Source of the DNA: Saxidomus purpurata
Lineage: Eukaryota; Mollusca; Bivalvia; Venerida; Veneridae
Length of the DNA: 64,000 nucleotides
Direction: 5' to 3'
NCBI GenBank assembly: GCA_022818135.1
Contig: JAFMSR010000035.1
Coordinates: 1-64,000 of the forward strand
Positions 23,945-36,549 of this stretch are shown here, in pieces. The translations under genes and the position numbers were made by a program. The notes under the pieces were generated by a model, which saw only the letters and a program-made list of their open reading frames with translations, was not told the origin of the DNA and did no database searches. The number at the start of each line of letters is the position of its first letter. The first letter of the stretch is position 1.

Positions 23945-25836
23945 TCAGTCATTTTCACTGTAAACAATGCCGTCACCCATATTAGCAAGTATTGCACAAG
24001 AGCGCAGTAATTTGTCTATCCTTGCAAGTTCTTCCCCATCAGCCTCATCATTTGGCGATTTAATCAAAGTTATTGGCAGAGTTCCTTGTAAAATTTTAAA
24101 TCTGTGCTTAATAAGACCAATAACTCTTTCCAAATGTATTCTGACACTACTAATTTTGCGCGAAGTCTCTACTTCTTGAGCTGACAGCTGCTTCTTACCC
24201 TTTGTAAACGATGGTATTATTAACTCTCCACTGCAAGCTGTAGCAAAGTCATCCTGCAGCGTAAATCCCCTGTCTGCCAGAATTTGGTCATTTGGTAAGT
24301 GAAATTTGCTGTCGATAAATCCTGAACGCCTTACTATTTCAACATCTGAAACCCTACCGCCCCAAGCACATGAAAGAAAAGAAACTACACCATTTGGGGT
24401 ACATGAGATTAAAACTTTCACGGTGCAGTGTTTGTTATAGTTTGAGTAGCATTTAGCACGTGCCTGTAAATTTCTTGGTCTTTCAATAAATATTTCGAAA
24501 CAGTCAATTATTGAGGTAAGCCTAGGGAACTTCGCTTTAAATGGTGCTGGTAATGTCACAAATATAGTTTCTCTGTCTGGCCATTTAATGAGAAAGTCTA
24601 ACTTTGCACAAATTAGCTGAATCCACATCCAGAAAATGTTGCTTATGGTAGCCACAGAAACTCTTTTCAGGTCTGCCAACATCTCAAAGCCCAAATCATG
24701 CCTTAACTTTATTAAAGTGATAAAAAATTGTTCTTCAAGACTAACCTTCCTGTTCTTTGGGGCTGGTTTTATGAAAACAGATAAAAACTGAAACGTCGTT
24801 AGGAAAGTCTCCCAGCATAAACCTGTATAAAACTTGCACTTTTCATCATTGTTCACAATAATTCTGTAACTTAAGTTAGCACATTGAAATGCCCCTTTGA
24901 GTTCTTCATTTTGTGTTTTTAGCCCTTCCTTTTCCTCGCGAAGATTGTTCATTTCAGCATGATACTGAGCCCTCTCACATTCAGCGAAATATTGTTTGTT
25001 AATATCTGCATGAAGGGGGGTGGCCACATACATCTCTTCTGGTGCATTTTCATCGTTACCTAAAGGTGACAACACTTTTCGTTGACGCTTTGCTGGTGTT
25101 GGGGTACTGAAGGCAATCTTGCGTTTAACAGCACTTGCAAACCGTTTCATCTTTGATTGATTTTCTCTTGGTGTTGTTTCAAGATGCTTAAACAATGACG
25201 GTACATGGTCTGGATGAGTCGGGTCTCGAACTGGTTTGCCTGGAAAAGAAAATGTCACAATGACGCATTAATTCAATGGAACATTTTACATCAGGCTAAA
25301 AGATATAGTTAAATTTGCAGAGAAAAACTGAAATTTACTTAAGTAGAGATCTTGAATCCTCACTAATCAATACCAGGTCATGAATATTTTTTGTATGACA
25401 AGGTCCTTTTGATGAAGCAAGAAACAACTTGAATATTTTATTTAATAAATAATGCTTAAATATCACACTATTCACAGAGTGACAGACTGCAAAGACACAA
25501 ATATGATTGATAGACCCAAACTCAATGTAAACAAGCATATTTTTTTCGTGATTTCTAATATGTATATCCGTGCAGTCAAGGTTCTTAAAGTTATTTTAAT
25601 GGAAAAGCAGTTAAGAATGGAATGTATAAAACATTATAAATACCTTCAATAAAGTGGTCATTGCAAAGGACAGTGTATTTCCCCGGTAGCCATTTCGTTC
25701 CGTCAGCATTGATTCTCTTCACTGCCGCTATCCATTTATCCCGTCTTTCCTGATCATTTGGAAATGTGAAGAAGGATAATTTCCTTTTCATCATACCATG
25801 ATTGCTGCATCCAACAGCACAACACGTGTTCGGCAT
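23945..25836 (-). CDS. THAP-domain DDE transposase, two exons, intact (ISL2EU/Harbinger-like)
   Basis: Exon 1 (25836-25644) starts MPNTCCAVGCS and encodes a THAP zinc finger: CCAVGC, WIAAVKR, then CNDHF, i.e. the C2CH ligands. The donor (GAAG|GTATTT) joins the acceptor CTTTTCCAG to exon 2 (25239-23945), giving 495 residues with no stop. The THAP C-terminal box (DHVPSLF) is completed across the junction, which supports the splice. Residues about 155-180 form a Leu/Glu coiled coil and about 225-285 a helix-turn-helix of the Tnp_4 type. The DDE_4 nuclease has D310 (IIDCFEIF), D387 (ILADRGF) and E435 (HLERVIG). AATAAA follows the stop at 23936-23931. The protein would cut and paste its own element. 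All catalytic residues are present, so it may be active or only recently silent. Confidence 0.88.
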
Positions 25837-26224
25837 GTTTATTATCTCTACGTTTGTCAAATATTTCGAAAGAAAATTATTTTTTTTCACTCTCTGTTAT
25901 AAACAATATGGCGGATATGAATTGTTTGACCCAGTCGTCAAGGGGCGCGTAACTCTTACCGACCCGCAAATGCCCGGATGTGTGATGTCGAGAATTGGAT
26001 GAGACTGAATACTATTAAACTATAGCTTGTGATAAGGCTATGTAACTTACATTATAGTCTGTAATAATGCTATGGTAATATATATTTTTAAAATGTACAG
26101 ATGACAGTGTCTCCTATAACTCAATATTGAGTGGCAGCATAACATTGGTTCTATGTTTTATTCATGTTTATGTAATGTAAATGTATATTATGCTGATGAG
26201 ACACAAATAAACTATTATATAGTG

Positions 26225-26601
26225 TATTTTGGGGTTTCTGTGCATTTAAATGTGTTAAACTAATGATAATGCCGCATTAGTATTTGAAATTGGGCTTTAG
26301 AAATTGAAAAAAATGGACTAATAAAATAAAAGTTCTTTTCTTCAAAATGATCTCCCTTGTATTGTTGTTGGTAGAGATTTCTGCATTGAAAGGGAAGCAA
26401 CTCCTGCATGCAGTTGTTTTTCTTTTGATTTGACTCTCCCAGTCAAAATAGGAAATAATATTTGGAAAAGTATTATTTCGTACTGGTAGCAGAAAGAGTT
26501 TGGTGTATTTGGTTAAAAGCTATTATTTCCTCTACCCTTTTTACACACACCCACTTTAGCTGGATTTTTACTTAAAAAGAATGTGCATAATTCCACTTTA
26601 A
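26225..26601. mobile_element. MITE of family TTAA-1, copy 2 (left end missing)
   Basis: Aligned with 52606-53058 from AGTGTATTTT.GG to the right terminus CCACTTTAA (26593-26601). The left inverted repeat is absent, so the copy is truncated by about 50 bp. It lies in the gene 1 intron, downstream of the transposase 5' end. Confidence 0.75.
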
Positions 26602-27740
26602 CTTTACGTGGCACTATTAAGTATACTATTCACCTGTTTGGTCAGTTATAAAAAACCAAGCCTTCCTCGAAAACGTTGTAGTATAACGGGTCAGTGGGAA
26701 CAGATAAATTGGTTTTTAAATAGTTTTTAATTTGTAAAACCACTTTCAAAATTTGGGAGAAAATTATGTACCTATCAAGCTGTCAAAACGTTTCGCCAAA
26801 GGGTCCAAATCATGAACATACGCTTCCTGGTTAACCCGGATATTTCGGCCCTGTCAAACATTATAGCATGACCAGGAATGACTGGCAAACTAGTTTATTA
26901 GTTTATTTTAGTCTCATTCATTTGCATAATACACATTTATAAAATTCATAAAACTATGATTATATCTGAGCAGTCTGTAGGACTTTCACTTTGCTATATA
27001 AACTATGTTAATTTTATCATGAAGTTAGATTAGAAACTGCGTTCAGGACAAGACGTCTATGTCAACAAAATGTTGTTAGAATCTGGGTTAAAAACTTGTA
27101 AGCTAGTTATACAGAAAAATTGTAATTGAGCTTTGAAATGTTTTATATTCGTCAATTCCTCCATTTTACGTTACATCATGTTTTCAAACTAGTAACAGTT
27201 TATCTCAGATCTCAAGCCTGCTCTGGTATACATGTATGTTGTATGAAAGAAAGCTTGTCGATATTTTTGTCTGTTGAATTTTATAAAATGTTGACGATTG
27301 TTACAAACAAACTCGACGTTTGAGAGTTTAACTACCTAATTTCCACGACGTTTTGACGGCAATCTAATAAAAAACGAAATGTAAAGCATACAATATATTC
27401 GTTATTTACCGATTGTAGGAACTGTTTCTAAAGACAACGCATCTGATACTGCTGGATGTTCTCGCTCTTATTTGCTACATTACCAAAAGACACCTGCTAG
27501 TTTACTATGATGAAATCATAACGCAGGGGTTGTGGTGTGGTGGTAGTGGAGATGGGAGAGAGAGAGGGTTAACTTATTCTACCATATCACAGCCTAAACT
27601 ACATTGTACTTTATACAAGAACTCTCTTTCAAAGCGCCATCAGGGTATGAAGCTTGCTATACCCGAATCGCTTGAGAGATTCATGCCAAAGCCTGGCAAG
27701 TGACAGTCGTATTTAAAATCGAATGTTGAATCTTTTGCAG

Positions 27741-27997
27741 CTTCCGACCAAAGTTATCCAGTACATCCGATGCCGATTCCACAAGGACCATATCCAAACC
27801 CTGGACCATATCCAAACCATGTACCATATTTAAACCCTGGACCGTATACAAACCCTGAACCAAATCCAAACGAAGATGAAGTAACTGGACCTAAGGAAGA
27901 CCGGCTACTTGAATTGATTATCTCAAGTATCCACCTCACTTCCGGCACCCCAAGCTTGGTATTAGTCGGTGCCCTTTCGTTTCTGAAACTGTTATAA
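27741..27997 (+). CDS. Gene 1, coding exon 2: Pro/Tyr/Asn repeat protein
   Basis: The acceptor TCTTTTGCAG ends at 27740. With the phase-1 base from 21666 the frame continues P-SDQSYPVHPMPIPQ and stops at TAA 27995-27997, for a total of 108 residues. Four to five tandem copies of an 18-bp unit encode GPYPNP-type hexapeptides (27787-27875). An acidic/polar stretch (NEDEVTGPKED) and a hydrophobic tail (PSLVLVGALSFLKLL) follow. The tail could be a GPI-attachment signal or a membrane anchor, so the protein may be cell-surface rather than free. Tyr/Pro-rich secreted repeats are frequent in molluscan shell or byssal matrices; that role is inference. A donor-like ACAGT|GTGAGT follows the stop. Confidence 0.65.
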
Positions 27998-28113
27998 ACA
28001 GTGTGAGTAGCAAACGTCATTGCAAATCTATATATAGATAATACTTGTATTATCGAAAGTAATGGTAGTGTCCAAAGGCAAGCCATGATAATTCGACGTT
28101 GTCCCTCCTTCAG

Positions 28114-28190
28114 TTTGGAGTGAGTCTCGATAGCGATTAATATAACTTGTAAGAACTTATTTCGCAGTCGAGAAAAAATAAAATTAGTAT
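28114..28190 (+). other. Probable 3' UTR exon and poly(A) signal of gene 1
   Basis: A pyrimidine-rich acceptor (GTCCCTCCTTCAG, ending 28113) pairs with the donor at 28003, making a roughly 110-bp UTR intron. AATAAA lies at 28177-28182. The whole stretch is closely repeated at 56088-56170, including the AATAAA and the following ATTAGTA. Confidence 0.5.
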
Positions 28191-28194
28191 AAAT

Positions 28195-31070
28195 ATATTT
28201 TATATAGTATATTTATTTCATGTAAATCCATTAGGCTAAAAAGCCCATGAGGCATACATATACAAAATTTTATGGCGAACAGCAAATAATAATAGTGTAA
28301 ATACACATGACATGATACTTAATGTTATTTAACGAAAGTGGAGAAGGTTTTACAATATTTTGAACATTTCACATACAAACAGTTATTTCATATTCACTCC
28401 AGCCCAGTTTTGACGTCAACCTTTCACGAAACGAAACAGAAAGGTTAACCAACCGGCGATTATAAATCTATTCTAAATCTATACGTTTATGCCAGAAAAG
28501 TTAAAAAACAAAAACAAAACAACAACAACTGATTTTGATAATTCAGAGATAATGTTTAGATACCGGTATTTATAATAGCACTGGATTTTACAATTATGAA
28601 TTAATTATTATTTCCGTACACAAGTTCAGTACGTTTTTTGAAAGCATTGTATATAAAAATTCCGAGGTTTCTCACAATTATTTGGTTATCATTATTCAAT
28701 AAATTGACAGCATATTATTTCTTCTCCAATATTTTGATGGTATATATGTTTGCCTTAATTCACTGAACAAGTTAACGAAGTGATATTCATCTTCTAGGAC
28801 ATTACAAAATTGACATATTCTTTCATTTATTGGTGTAGCTACAGGTCTAGACCAACGACCTGCTTCAATATGCAACCTGCGAGAGGAAACTCTTAACCTA
28901 ACTAATGATTGACAAAATTTGTAAAATATTCTAAATAAGGCTGAAATCTAAAATTCGAAATATTTCTATTAAATAATGCTCTGCTTGAATTTTCTAGTCT
29001 ATCGTGCCAAGATCATGTAACCTTTGTTTAACTATTTTAATCCAGTATTTTATGATATTGTGATAGTGTAAAGTCTTAAAATTTAATTTACCCTACCCAA
29101 TTCACCATGAATAAAATCATTCTGTGTGGTCTTTTTAACTCCAAGTATGTTCTTGCAAAACTGTAAATGAACTCTTTCAATAGACAAATTTTTTGAGAAT
29201 CCGCAGACTTCACTTCCATAGTTCAATATCGGAGCGACTAACTTATCAAAAAGATCTAACTTATGCTTTGGAGATATATACGTGAATTTATACAAATACT
29301 TGTTAAACCTAAATATAGCTTTCTGTGCTTGACCAGAAAGTGTACCCTGTGCTGTAGTTAAAGAACCACCAATGGTAAAAACAATGCCCAAATATGTAAA
29401 CTTAATATTAACAATTTCAATTTCCTGATCTTTATAATAAAATTAAGATTTCTGGAAACTGTGCCACCTTTTCGAAATATCATTACTTTTGTTTTTGTAG
29501 TACTTACTTAATTTCATCCTCCAAGTTTAACAATAATCTGCTTACAAATGTATATTCTGCTGCAATTCTTCGGATGAGTTTGCAAAAATTATAATATCAT
29601 CTGCATACAATAATAAATATACTTTGAACATGTAAACATCTATTCCCTGTGCCCCACTATGAATGTAAATATCTTCAAGGTCATTAATACAGAGTGAAAA
29701 TAAAAAGGCAAATAAGCATTCCCCCTGTCTAACTCCAACCATGCGAGAAAATTCATCACTTAATCTGTTCATATATTTTACTCTTGACTTAACTGATTGG
29801 TACATAGACTGCATAATGTTTAAAATATTACCCCTGAGACCTAACTTAATTAATTTATACCACAAATTTTCCCTGACTACATAGTCAAAAGCCTTAGAAA
29901 AGTCAACAAATAGCGTATAGAGTTGTTTCCCTTTGTTTAACATATGGTTTATTAATCCATGCAAGACACAAACATTATCTACGGTGCTCATATGTGATCG
30001 AAATCCAGCTTGAGCTTCAACATAAACATTATATTCTTCGGCCCAGTTGCAAAGTCCTTTATTTAAAATACTTGTAAAGAGCTTACCCAAACAGCTCAGT
30101 AATGTAATTCCTCGATAATTATCAACATTATTAACATTTCCCTTTTTATGTAATGGAATCCATCAGACCAAGACTGTGGAAAGTAGCCAATATCAAATAC
30201 TGTATTGAAAAGTTTATATAATACAGGCACTAATGCAATTTTGCCAACAATAAAAAATTTATTCAACATATAATCTGGACCAATAGACTTATTTGTCTTA
30301 AGCTATTTTATAGCCATGTTTATTTCATGCAGAGAAAAATGCTCGTTTAATTCTGCAAACATAACATTGAATTCATTGTTTTCATAGCGTTCTATAAAAT
30401 GTATAACATCTTCATCTGGTACAAAAAATCTATCGTCCGTATTATTTATTGCTTTAAAATACATTTCAAAAGACGACAATGGTATTTGTGCACTTTTAAC
30501 ACCAGTAGTTTCTTTTAACATTTTCCAATACAAGCGTGCATTATTAGATCTAGCGTTTATAAGTTTATATACTTGACGTATGCACCAGAATGGCGCGTTT
30601 TCTCTAAACGTCTCACAGATAGAAGTGCCGAACGGCTTACAAACTACCCGGGACAGGAGAATATTAATTAAATATCATTTAGGATGTCATGAAAAATCGA
30701 CCGAATAAAAATCGATTACATATGATAAACATCTTTATCATGCGACAATTTTTCCCCTGAAATTTTAACCCATATTATATCGTCTTCACTTGTAAAAAAA
30801 TAAAGAGTCATCTCAAATTAATTCATTTCTCAGGTAGATAGCAATCCCACCCGAATTTCGTTTACTGGTATTTTTTACTAATTTTATATGCAAAACAAAA
30901 TAACCAAAATTATCAACGTTTAAATCTGAGTATTCATCACTCCAAATTTCAGTAAACATTACAATATCATGATTTTTGAAAACACTTTTTAAATAATCTG
31001 ACTGTAATTTATTTGATCTTTCATCGATACACATCGCAAGAAAACCTTCTCCGCGCCGTCCTAGTTTTTA
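28195..31070 (-). pseudogene. Dead LINE with endonuclease and reverse transcriptase remnants
   Basis: Read on the minus strand from 31040 the order is as follows. An AP-endonuclease N-terminus comes first (LQSDYLKSVFKNHDIVMFTE, 31030-30950), with continuation DDIIWVKISGEK at about 30785-30740. A linker follows (KLINARSNNARLYWKMLKE, about 30560-30515). The RT spans 30090-29542 with YTLFVDFSKAFDYV, GVRQGECL and LLYADDIIIFA, so the catalytic aspartates are kept. The C-terminal domain is 29391-29083 (LFDKLVAPILNYGSEVCGF, LGVKKTTQNDFIHGELGR). The 3' end lies near 28195. Frameshifts at about 29450, 30100-30300 and 30700-30800 and loss of most of the endonuclease make it inactive. It is a different family from the LINE at 18120-19660. 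Confidence 0.88.
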
Positions 31071-31979
31071 ACACCAAAGTTAACTGTGTCAGTCTCGTGC
31101 TGAGATTTATTTATAGATACTGGGGAATTCCGTTCCCTACTGTTAAATACACTTCGGGTGTATGGATTATATTATAAATAACATGTGCTTGAATGGATTA
31201 AATAGTCAACAAACAAAAAAATAACTGTTCTAAATTGTTGCTCTATATTTTAAAGTTAATCACATGAGTCATTCATTTTTTTATAAATTGCTCAATAAAC
31301 ATATTCCTAAATACAGAAACTGTTTTCTTTCTTTCCAGGAACATGTGTATCGTGCTGTTTGATGATAAAAGAAAATTGTTGTTGAAATAAAAAAATGTGA
31401 TGGTTTCATCTATTAGTGCATGCTCTGAAACCAGAGAGACAAATCCGACACACTAATCCATATTTGAATGAAGGAAACGCATAATAGTCGTCATATTTAT
31501 TTCAATGGACATACTGCTTGATTAAACGTAAATAACACTGCATACAAGACGGGTGCGATTTGAAAGTTCCGAATTGAGAATTGATTCTGAGAAACACTTC
31601 GAATGGGTTCGATTAAACCTTTTTACATCTCGGAATTAATTCCTTTATGTCCAGATTTTAAGCAGAATTTTTGTAGTCACGTGTAGGCATGTGGAGACGA
31701 AATTGGTTGCATATTTTCATATAATTAGATTAATACTTTTTATCACTAGTGCTGTAATCTTTAAAAACGGTTTTGACCTTTTTGATTATTTCCTTTCTGA
31801 AATGTTCAACTTATTCTGAAACAAGAACCGTTCGATTCAGAATCAGTTCTGTCACATGACATTCTGATTCTAGATTCACCAAATCGCGCCTGTCAATACA
31901 ATGCAGATGACAAGGGCATGAGTATATCTATAATGTTATATATATACCGGTATATATAATAAACTTAGGAATTATATCA
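31071..31979. other. No gene seen
   Basis: AT-rich sequence with no recognisable frame or repeat partner. Confidence 0.4.
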
Positions 31980-32154
31980 GGTTATTTAACATTGTACTGT
32001 ACAATACGGAGATATATTTGGACGAGTACCCAGCTGATAAAACCATATTGGACGAGCCAGTGTGACGAGCCAGTGTGGCTCGTCCAATATGGTTTTATCA
32101 GCTGGGTACTCGTCCAATTATATCTCGTATTGTACAGTACAATGTTAAATAACC
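31980..32154. repeat. Near-perfect 175-bp palindrome (hairpin Z)
   Basis: GGTTATTTAACATTGTACTG at the left is mirrored by CAGTACAATGTTAAATAACC at the right. The arms run almost without mismatch through GAGTACCCAGCTGATAAAAC to a roughly 16-base centre near 32060-32076. Confidence 0.95.
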
Positions 32155-32336
32155 TTTTTATTCCATATTTATTTTAGTTTAGTTTAATTAAAAATGATTT
32201 ACTGAATATTGTATTTCTGTCTTTTCTGTATTTATCCCAGCTTAGTACGAGTGCAAATATATATTATTTTGAACAATGTTAGGCCCTAAATAACCTTTTT
32301 ATTATATATTGGCTGGAGTTTGGAGGTGACAGTTAG

Positions 32337-32372
32337 TGGGGGAAGGAGTGGGGGGACGGGGGGACGGGGGGG
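32337..32372 (+). other. G-run cluster, candidate G-quadruplex
   Basis: Four runs of at least five G are separated by short linkers (AAGGAGT, AC, AC) within 36 bases, a strong intramolecular G4 pattern on the plus strand. Confidence 0.7.
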
Positions 32373-33840
32373 GTAAATTATTGAATAAAATGCATTGGTG
32401 AAATCAAAGAGACCGTTGTAAAGAGTTGACCATCGGTGGAAGGCGACCGTTCCCGGTAGTTCCTTCAATAAAAGATACTTTGTGAATATATCCAAATCGG
32501 ACAGCATTGCCATGACTTGCACTTTTACCCTTTTGTGTTTACAAGCAAACGACAAATAATACTGATTTTAAGACATAGAGCGCCTACTTCACCCGTTTTT
32601 CATTCGGATCATTTTCACACGCTTCGGGCTTTATCGTATGTTTAACATGGGACTGTTGTACCGTCCAAATATGGAAAATATACAGGATTTTTTGTACGCG
32701 CGTGCGTCCAATATGGTAATATATTTTACGGTCACGTGTTGAAAATAAACGTTCACGATTGCATATATAAAATAGATATAGAATAATGTGACCAGCCGTA
32801 GGATTTTTCGTCCAAATGACATATCTGACAGAAAATGAGTTATTATCATTTTCTAGCACAAAAGTATGTGACTGTATAAACAGAATACACATTTCTTTTT
32901 CAGGTTTTCGTATTTTTTACCAGATTTTTTATGTTCTTTTAGACATCACCATAACAACGAAAACAAAGACTTTGTTTCATTTTATTCCATTTAAAAATAA
33001 CAATCATACTTTATAATATTGAATTCAGTGTATCTTAATAAAATACAGGTAAGCTAAACAGAAAATCACATACCCAAATTAACTAAATAAATTGAAGGAA
33101 TGGTTGCTATGGTAACAAAAACGAGAAAAAGTGAGAAAATCTTTAAATTTATGTAAATAATAGCTCCTAATTGTAATGTTTCTAATAAAAAAGCTTTCAA
33201 ATTATAAAAAGAATCTTATATAAACACAATAAGGTATGTTTCATATAACTTTTATCGTACAGAAGTAATCTAAAAGCTATTTTGAAATGAACACCTGTGT
33301 GAAAAAAAGAACAGAAAATGTGCTAAATTTCAGTGACTGTTGCTGAAAACACCTACAGCGAACAACATGAGATTAAGATGCACCTTAAACATATTTCAAT
33401 TGAACTGTTACATGTACATACTTATTTAGGAAGCAATGACATTTTCTACCAATTCCTAAATTTTTGAGTCACAAATATGGTTACCATGGCAACAAATCAT
33501 CAAAAAGCTAGGAAAAGTGGTTATTAATGTCAAAAGTAGCTTCCAGTTACAATGTTTCTGATATATAAATCTATGAAATGATAAAAGAATCTTATACAAG
33601 CAAGTCACTGCATATTTTATGCAAATTGTATGTTTTTGAAATTATCTACGGCTATTCTGACACATAGACCACCGAGGACAACTGAGAAACAATGTGCTAC
33701 AATTCATTGACATTGACTGAAATCATAGACAGTGAACAGAATGAAATGCAGATGCACTATTAACTTATTTCCATTGAACCATTACGCCTCGTCCAAATAT
33801 GGATTATTACTGCTGTGTACTCGTCCAATAGTATAATGTT

Positions 33841-34480
33841 ATTAATCAAGTGATTTCATATTGGCCTTGTTATTTGTCCGAGGGTGGTCGTATTGGCCCA
33901 AGGCCAAAGGCCGAGGGCCAATACGACTGCCCGAGGACAAATAACAAGGCCAATATGAAATCACTTAATTAATGATAATTTTATTATTCAACTTTACAAT
34001 ATTGGCTAAATAAACAGGAACATAAAGAGAATCTAACATGTTCATGAGTTGTGGCTAAGGAAATCCCACCCAAGGGTTGAGATAAGTCACAAAAATGAGG
34101 CTCTGCTCTGCCGAGTTTATTTAGACGTATCTCAACCCGAGGGTGAAATTTCCTTATCCACAACTCAATGGACATGGTAGATTTATTTTCTCACCGTTTG
34201 AATCTTATTTTCACACAAGTAAGAAGAAATAAATATACAGGATGGGGATAAAAAAATGAAAATCAACTTTTTCTCGAATTTTACTTCAAAACTGTTATGG
34301 ATGGATAGAAAATGATCTAATTAAGAAAATGAATACCCATAACCCTATGTTTATTTCAAAAATAGAAATTTTACAGTCATTTTTCGATATCAGCATGAGT
34401 CTAAAAACAAAATGGCGTCGTTTAAAAATCTAACGGAAATGACTTCTCTGTATTGGCCCTCTATTTTAAACCAATCAGAA
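33841..34480. mobile_element. Hairpin-bearing element H, copy 1 (hairpins X and Y)
   Basis: Hairpin X (33841-33973) has arms AAGTGATTTCATATTGGCC / GGCCAATATGAAATCACTT around GGCC-rich DNA. Hairpin Y (34028-34192) has arms with CATGAGTTGTGG / CCACAACTCAATG and GGGTTGAGATA / TATCTCAACCC. A shared interior follows (34193-34402) with ACAGGATGGGGAT, GGATAGAAAATGATCT and CCCTATGTTTATTTCAAAAAT. Related copies lie at 40105-40455 (Y plus interior) and 56990-57565 (interior plus X). No coding capacity. Confidence 0.75.
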
Positions 34481-36549
34481 TGCTTGAATTCCATATCGCA
34501 GACTTACACGTCTCTTTTGTGACACATACTCTAGAATTATTAAGATAAATTACATTGATTTCATTTTCTCATAAATCTCAAAGCATTGTATATTTTCAGT
34601 AGCTAACATATTTTATAAAACCAGAATAATGTTCATTCTTTAAAAGTCACGTTTAAAAAGTTAAAATAGTAAAAAAACATCTTTTAAAAACTTGACTGTT
34701 TTTATTTCAAATGACGGTTATTTAAAAAAAACAGTCAAGGATACCTCTTCATAAATTTTTCCCATGTAGCAAATGTTATAATTTGAGTATTCGTGTCACA
34801 GTACATTTTGCTAAATCACGTAATGTAATACACTTAACCGATATCAGAAACGCAAAGATTCCCCCTTGCTGAACATTTTTATTTGAATGACGCTATTGTT
34901 TTTATTTTTATTTAAGTCATTTTTTTGCGATGAATTATTGAGACCTATACAAGAATTCAATTTTACATTGTTTTTGTTGCGTATGAAATTTGAATAAATT
35001 TGAAGCACGATAACACTGAAAATAGATATTTTGCCACTTTTGCGTTTTTAAACCTGTTGAGTGTAGTGTCACCAATAGCAAGTTCACTGACCAGCGTCAA
35101 CAGTTTCGTTATTGCTTTACATTGTCTTGGTGGTACAAACTATGTAAAAAGTTCAGTTTTATTTCATATAAATCCACCAGACTGTACTGCCCATGATGTT
35201 CTAGCTCCTGCAATGATAAAATGCAGCAAAAAAGTTATGATATCGTTCAAAATGGACAAACAGATTTATTGTTGAGCAAGGGAGTTGACTATGCAATTCA
35301 AAGTCATTATGCGGATATGACGGGATGACTTAAACCTATGCGCAAAGTTTCGTGGAAATCTTTCAAGTTGATCGGAAGATATACTGTTGAAATGATGTTT
35401 GACTCTACCAGTGAATTTGACCCTAGTCATGAAGATTTCACCAAAGTTTGATGAAAATTTAAGTACACTGCATTTGGTGAGCTTTCATCCTGAAGCGTGA
35501 CCTTGACCTATAGCCAAGGTTAGTTAAAAACAGAGTGTTCGTATCCACTGCATGGGATTTATATGTACCGGAAGGAAGAAACACATCCTTCAAAAGGTGA
35601 CGAATTGGGTGATATGAGAACCTGACATTAACCTTGAGTAAACGATAGAAATGCATGTTGCTCCTGGTCTAAGTTTGGAAAAAATCCTTCCAGGACTTGA
35701 GATGATACGGTGATACGACCTTTGACCCTGAAATGTGGCTTTGAGTTATAACAAAGTCCAACTATACCAGAACGTTACGCTCTATTGCAAGTTTGTGCCA
35801 TACACGTGGAGCGCTGGTGTAGAGAAACCCAAGTATTTGGTTTTCAAGGAAGCGTACTCGATAGTGACTCGTAAAGCTATAAGCTTTCTTTAAAATCGAG
35901 TGTAAAGAAATTAGTATAAACTTAAATGTGACATTGACATTAAGTGTATTCCCCCCTGGTTATGCAAAACACAACCCCAAAACACAACCCCAAAACACAA
36001 AATTTAGCCAAGGCATTTTTGAATTAAAGTCTGGATACAAAATACTGGTATATAACCCTGCGCCACGGGTTTCGGCCCAAAATAGGACCTTCACATTTAA
36101 GGTAGATCCACGGGTGTAGAATATGACACACCCCTGTATTACGGGCAAAAAATTATGAAGTTGTTTAAAAATCAGTCATTGCATGTAGAAGTTACAGCCC
36201 AGACACGTACACTGCTATCTAACCCTAGATTTCAGGTTATGTGTCCCAAGTGTGACCTTGACCTTCAAGTTAACTCCCTGGTTCTGGTGCAGGACACAAA
36301 CTTGCGTTAAAGGCAATAGTTGTGTGAAGTTACTTGAAAATCGGTCGTTGCATGTGGAGGCTACGGCCTGGACACAAAGTGAGGACGGATGGAACCGAGC
36401 AAAGTTACAGTCCCCAAAGTGCTTAAACATAGTAAATGCTTTGAAAAACAATCACGAAATAATATATATCGAGTTAATTTTGATATAAACAAATGCAAAT
36501 GAAAATATACGGTTGCTATAAATATAACAAATATGGTTGGATTTAAAGT
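34481..36549. repeat. Intergenic repeat tract, including a roughly 150-bp tandem unit
   Basis: No gene is seen. A small hairpin CTTGACTGTTTTT / AAAAACAGTCAAG lies at 34691-34739. From about 35280 the text is rich in bivalve-type TGACCTTGACC / GACCCTGA segments. Between about 36130 and 36470 two tandem units carry GAAGTT.TTTAAAAATC / GAAGTTACTTGAAAATC, GT(C/T)GTTGCATGT.GA and (C/T)GGACAC. The 91-codon frame at 35000-35275 has no motif I recognise. Confidence 0.5.

Larger units (their letters stand above)
31980..33845. mobile_element. Foldback-type element with 'ACTCGTCCAA' ends
   Basis: The left end is a 175-bp near-perfect palindrome (31980-32154). The right end (33788-33844) is a diverged single copy of one arm: CTCGTCCAAATATGG, GTGTACTCGTCCAATA, ATAATGTTATTAA. 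The interior has no coding capacity, and single CGTCCAAATATGG-like and CGTCCAATATGG motifs recur at 32662 and 32705. The boundaries fit a non-autonomous element whose left terminus has been duplicated into a hairpin. Confidence 0.6.

Noticed and set aside
27754..28086. 110-codon minus-strand frame over gene 1 exon 2
   Set aside because: Shadow of the 18-bp repeat. The plus-strand reading has an acceptor, phase match and signal-peptide exon.
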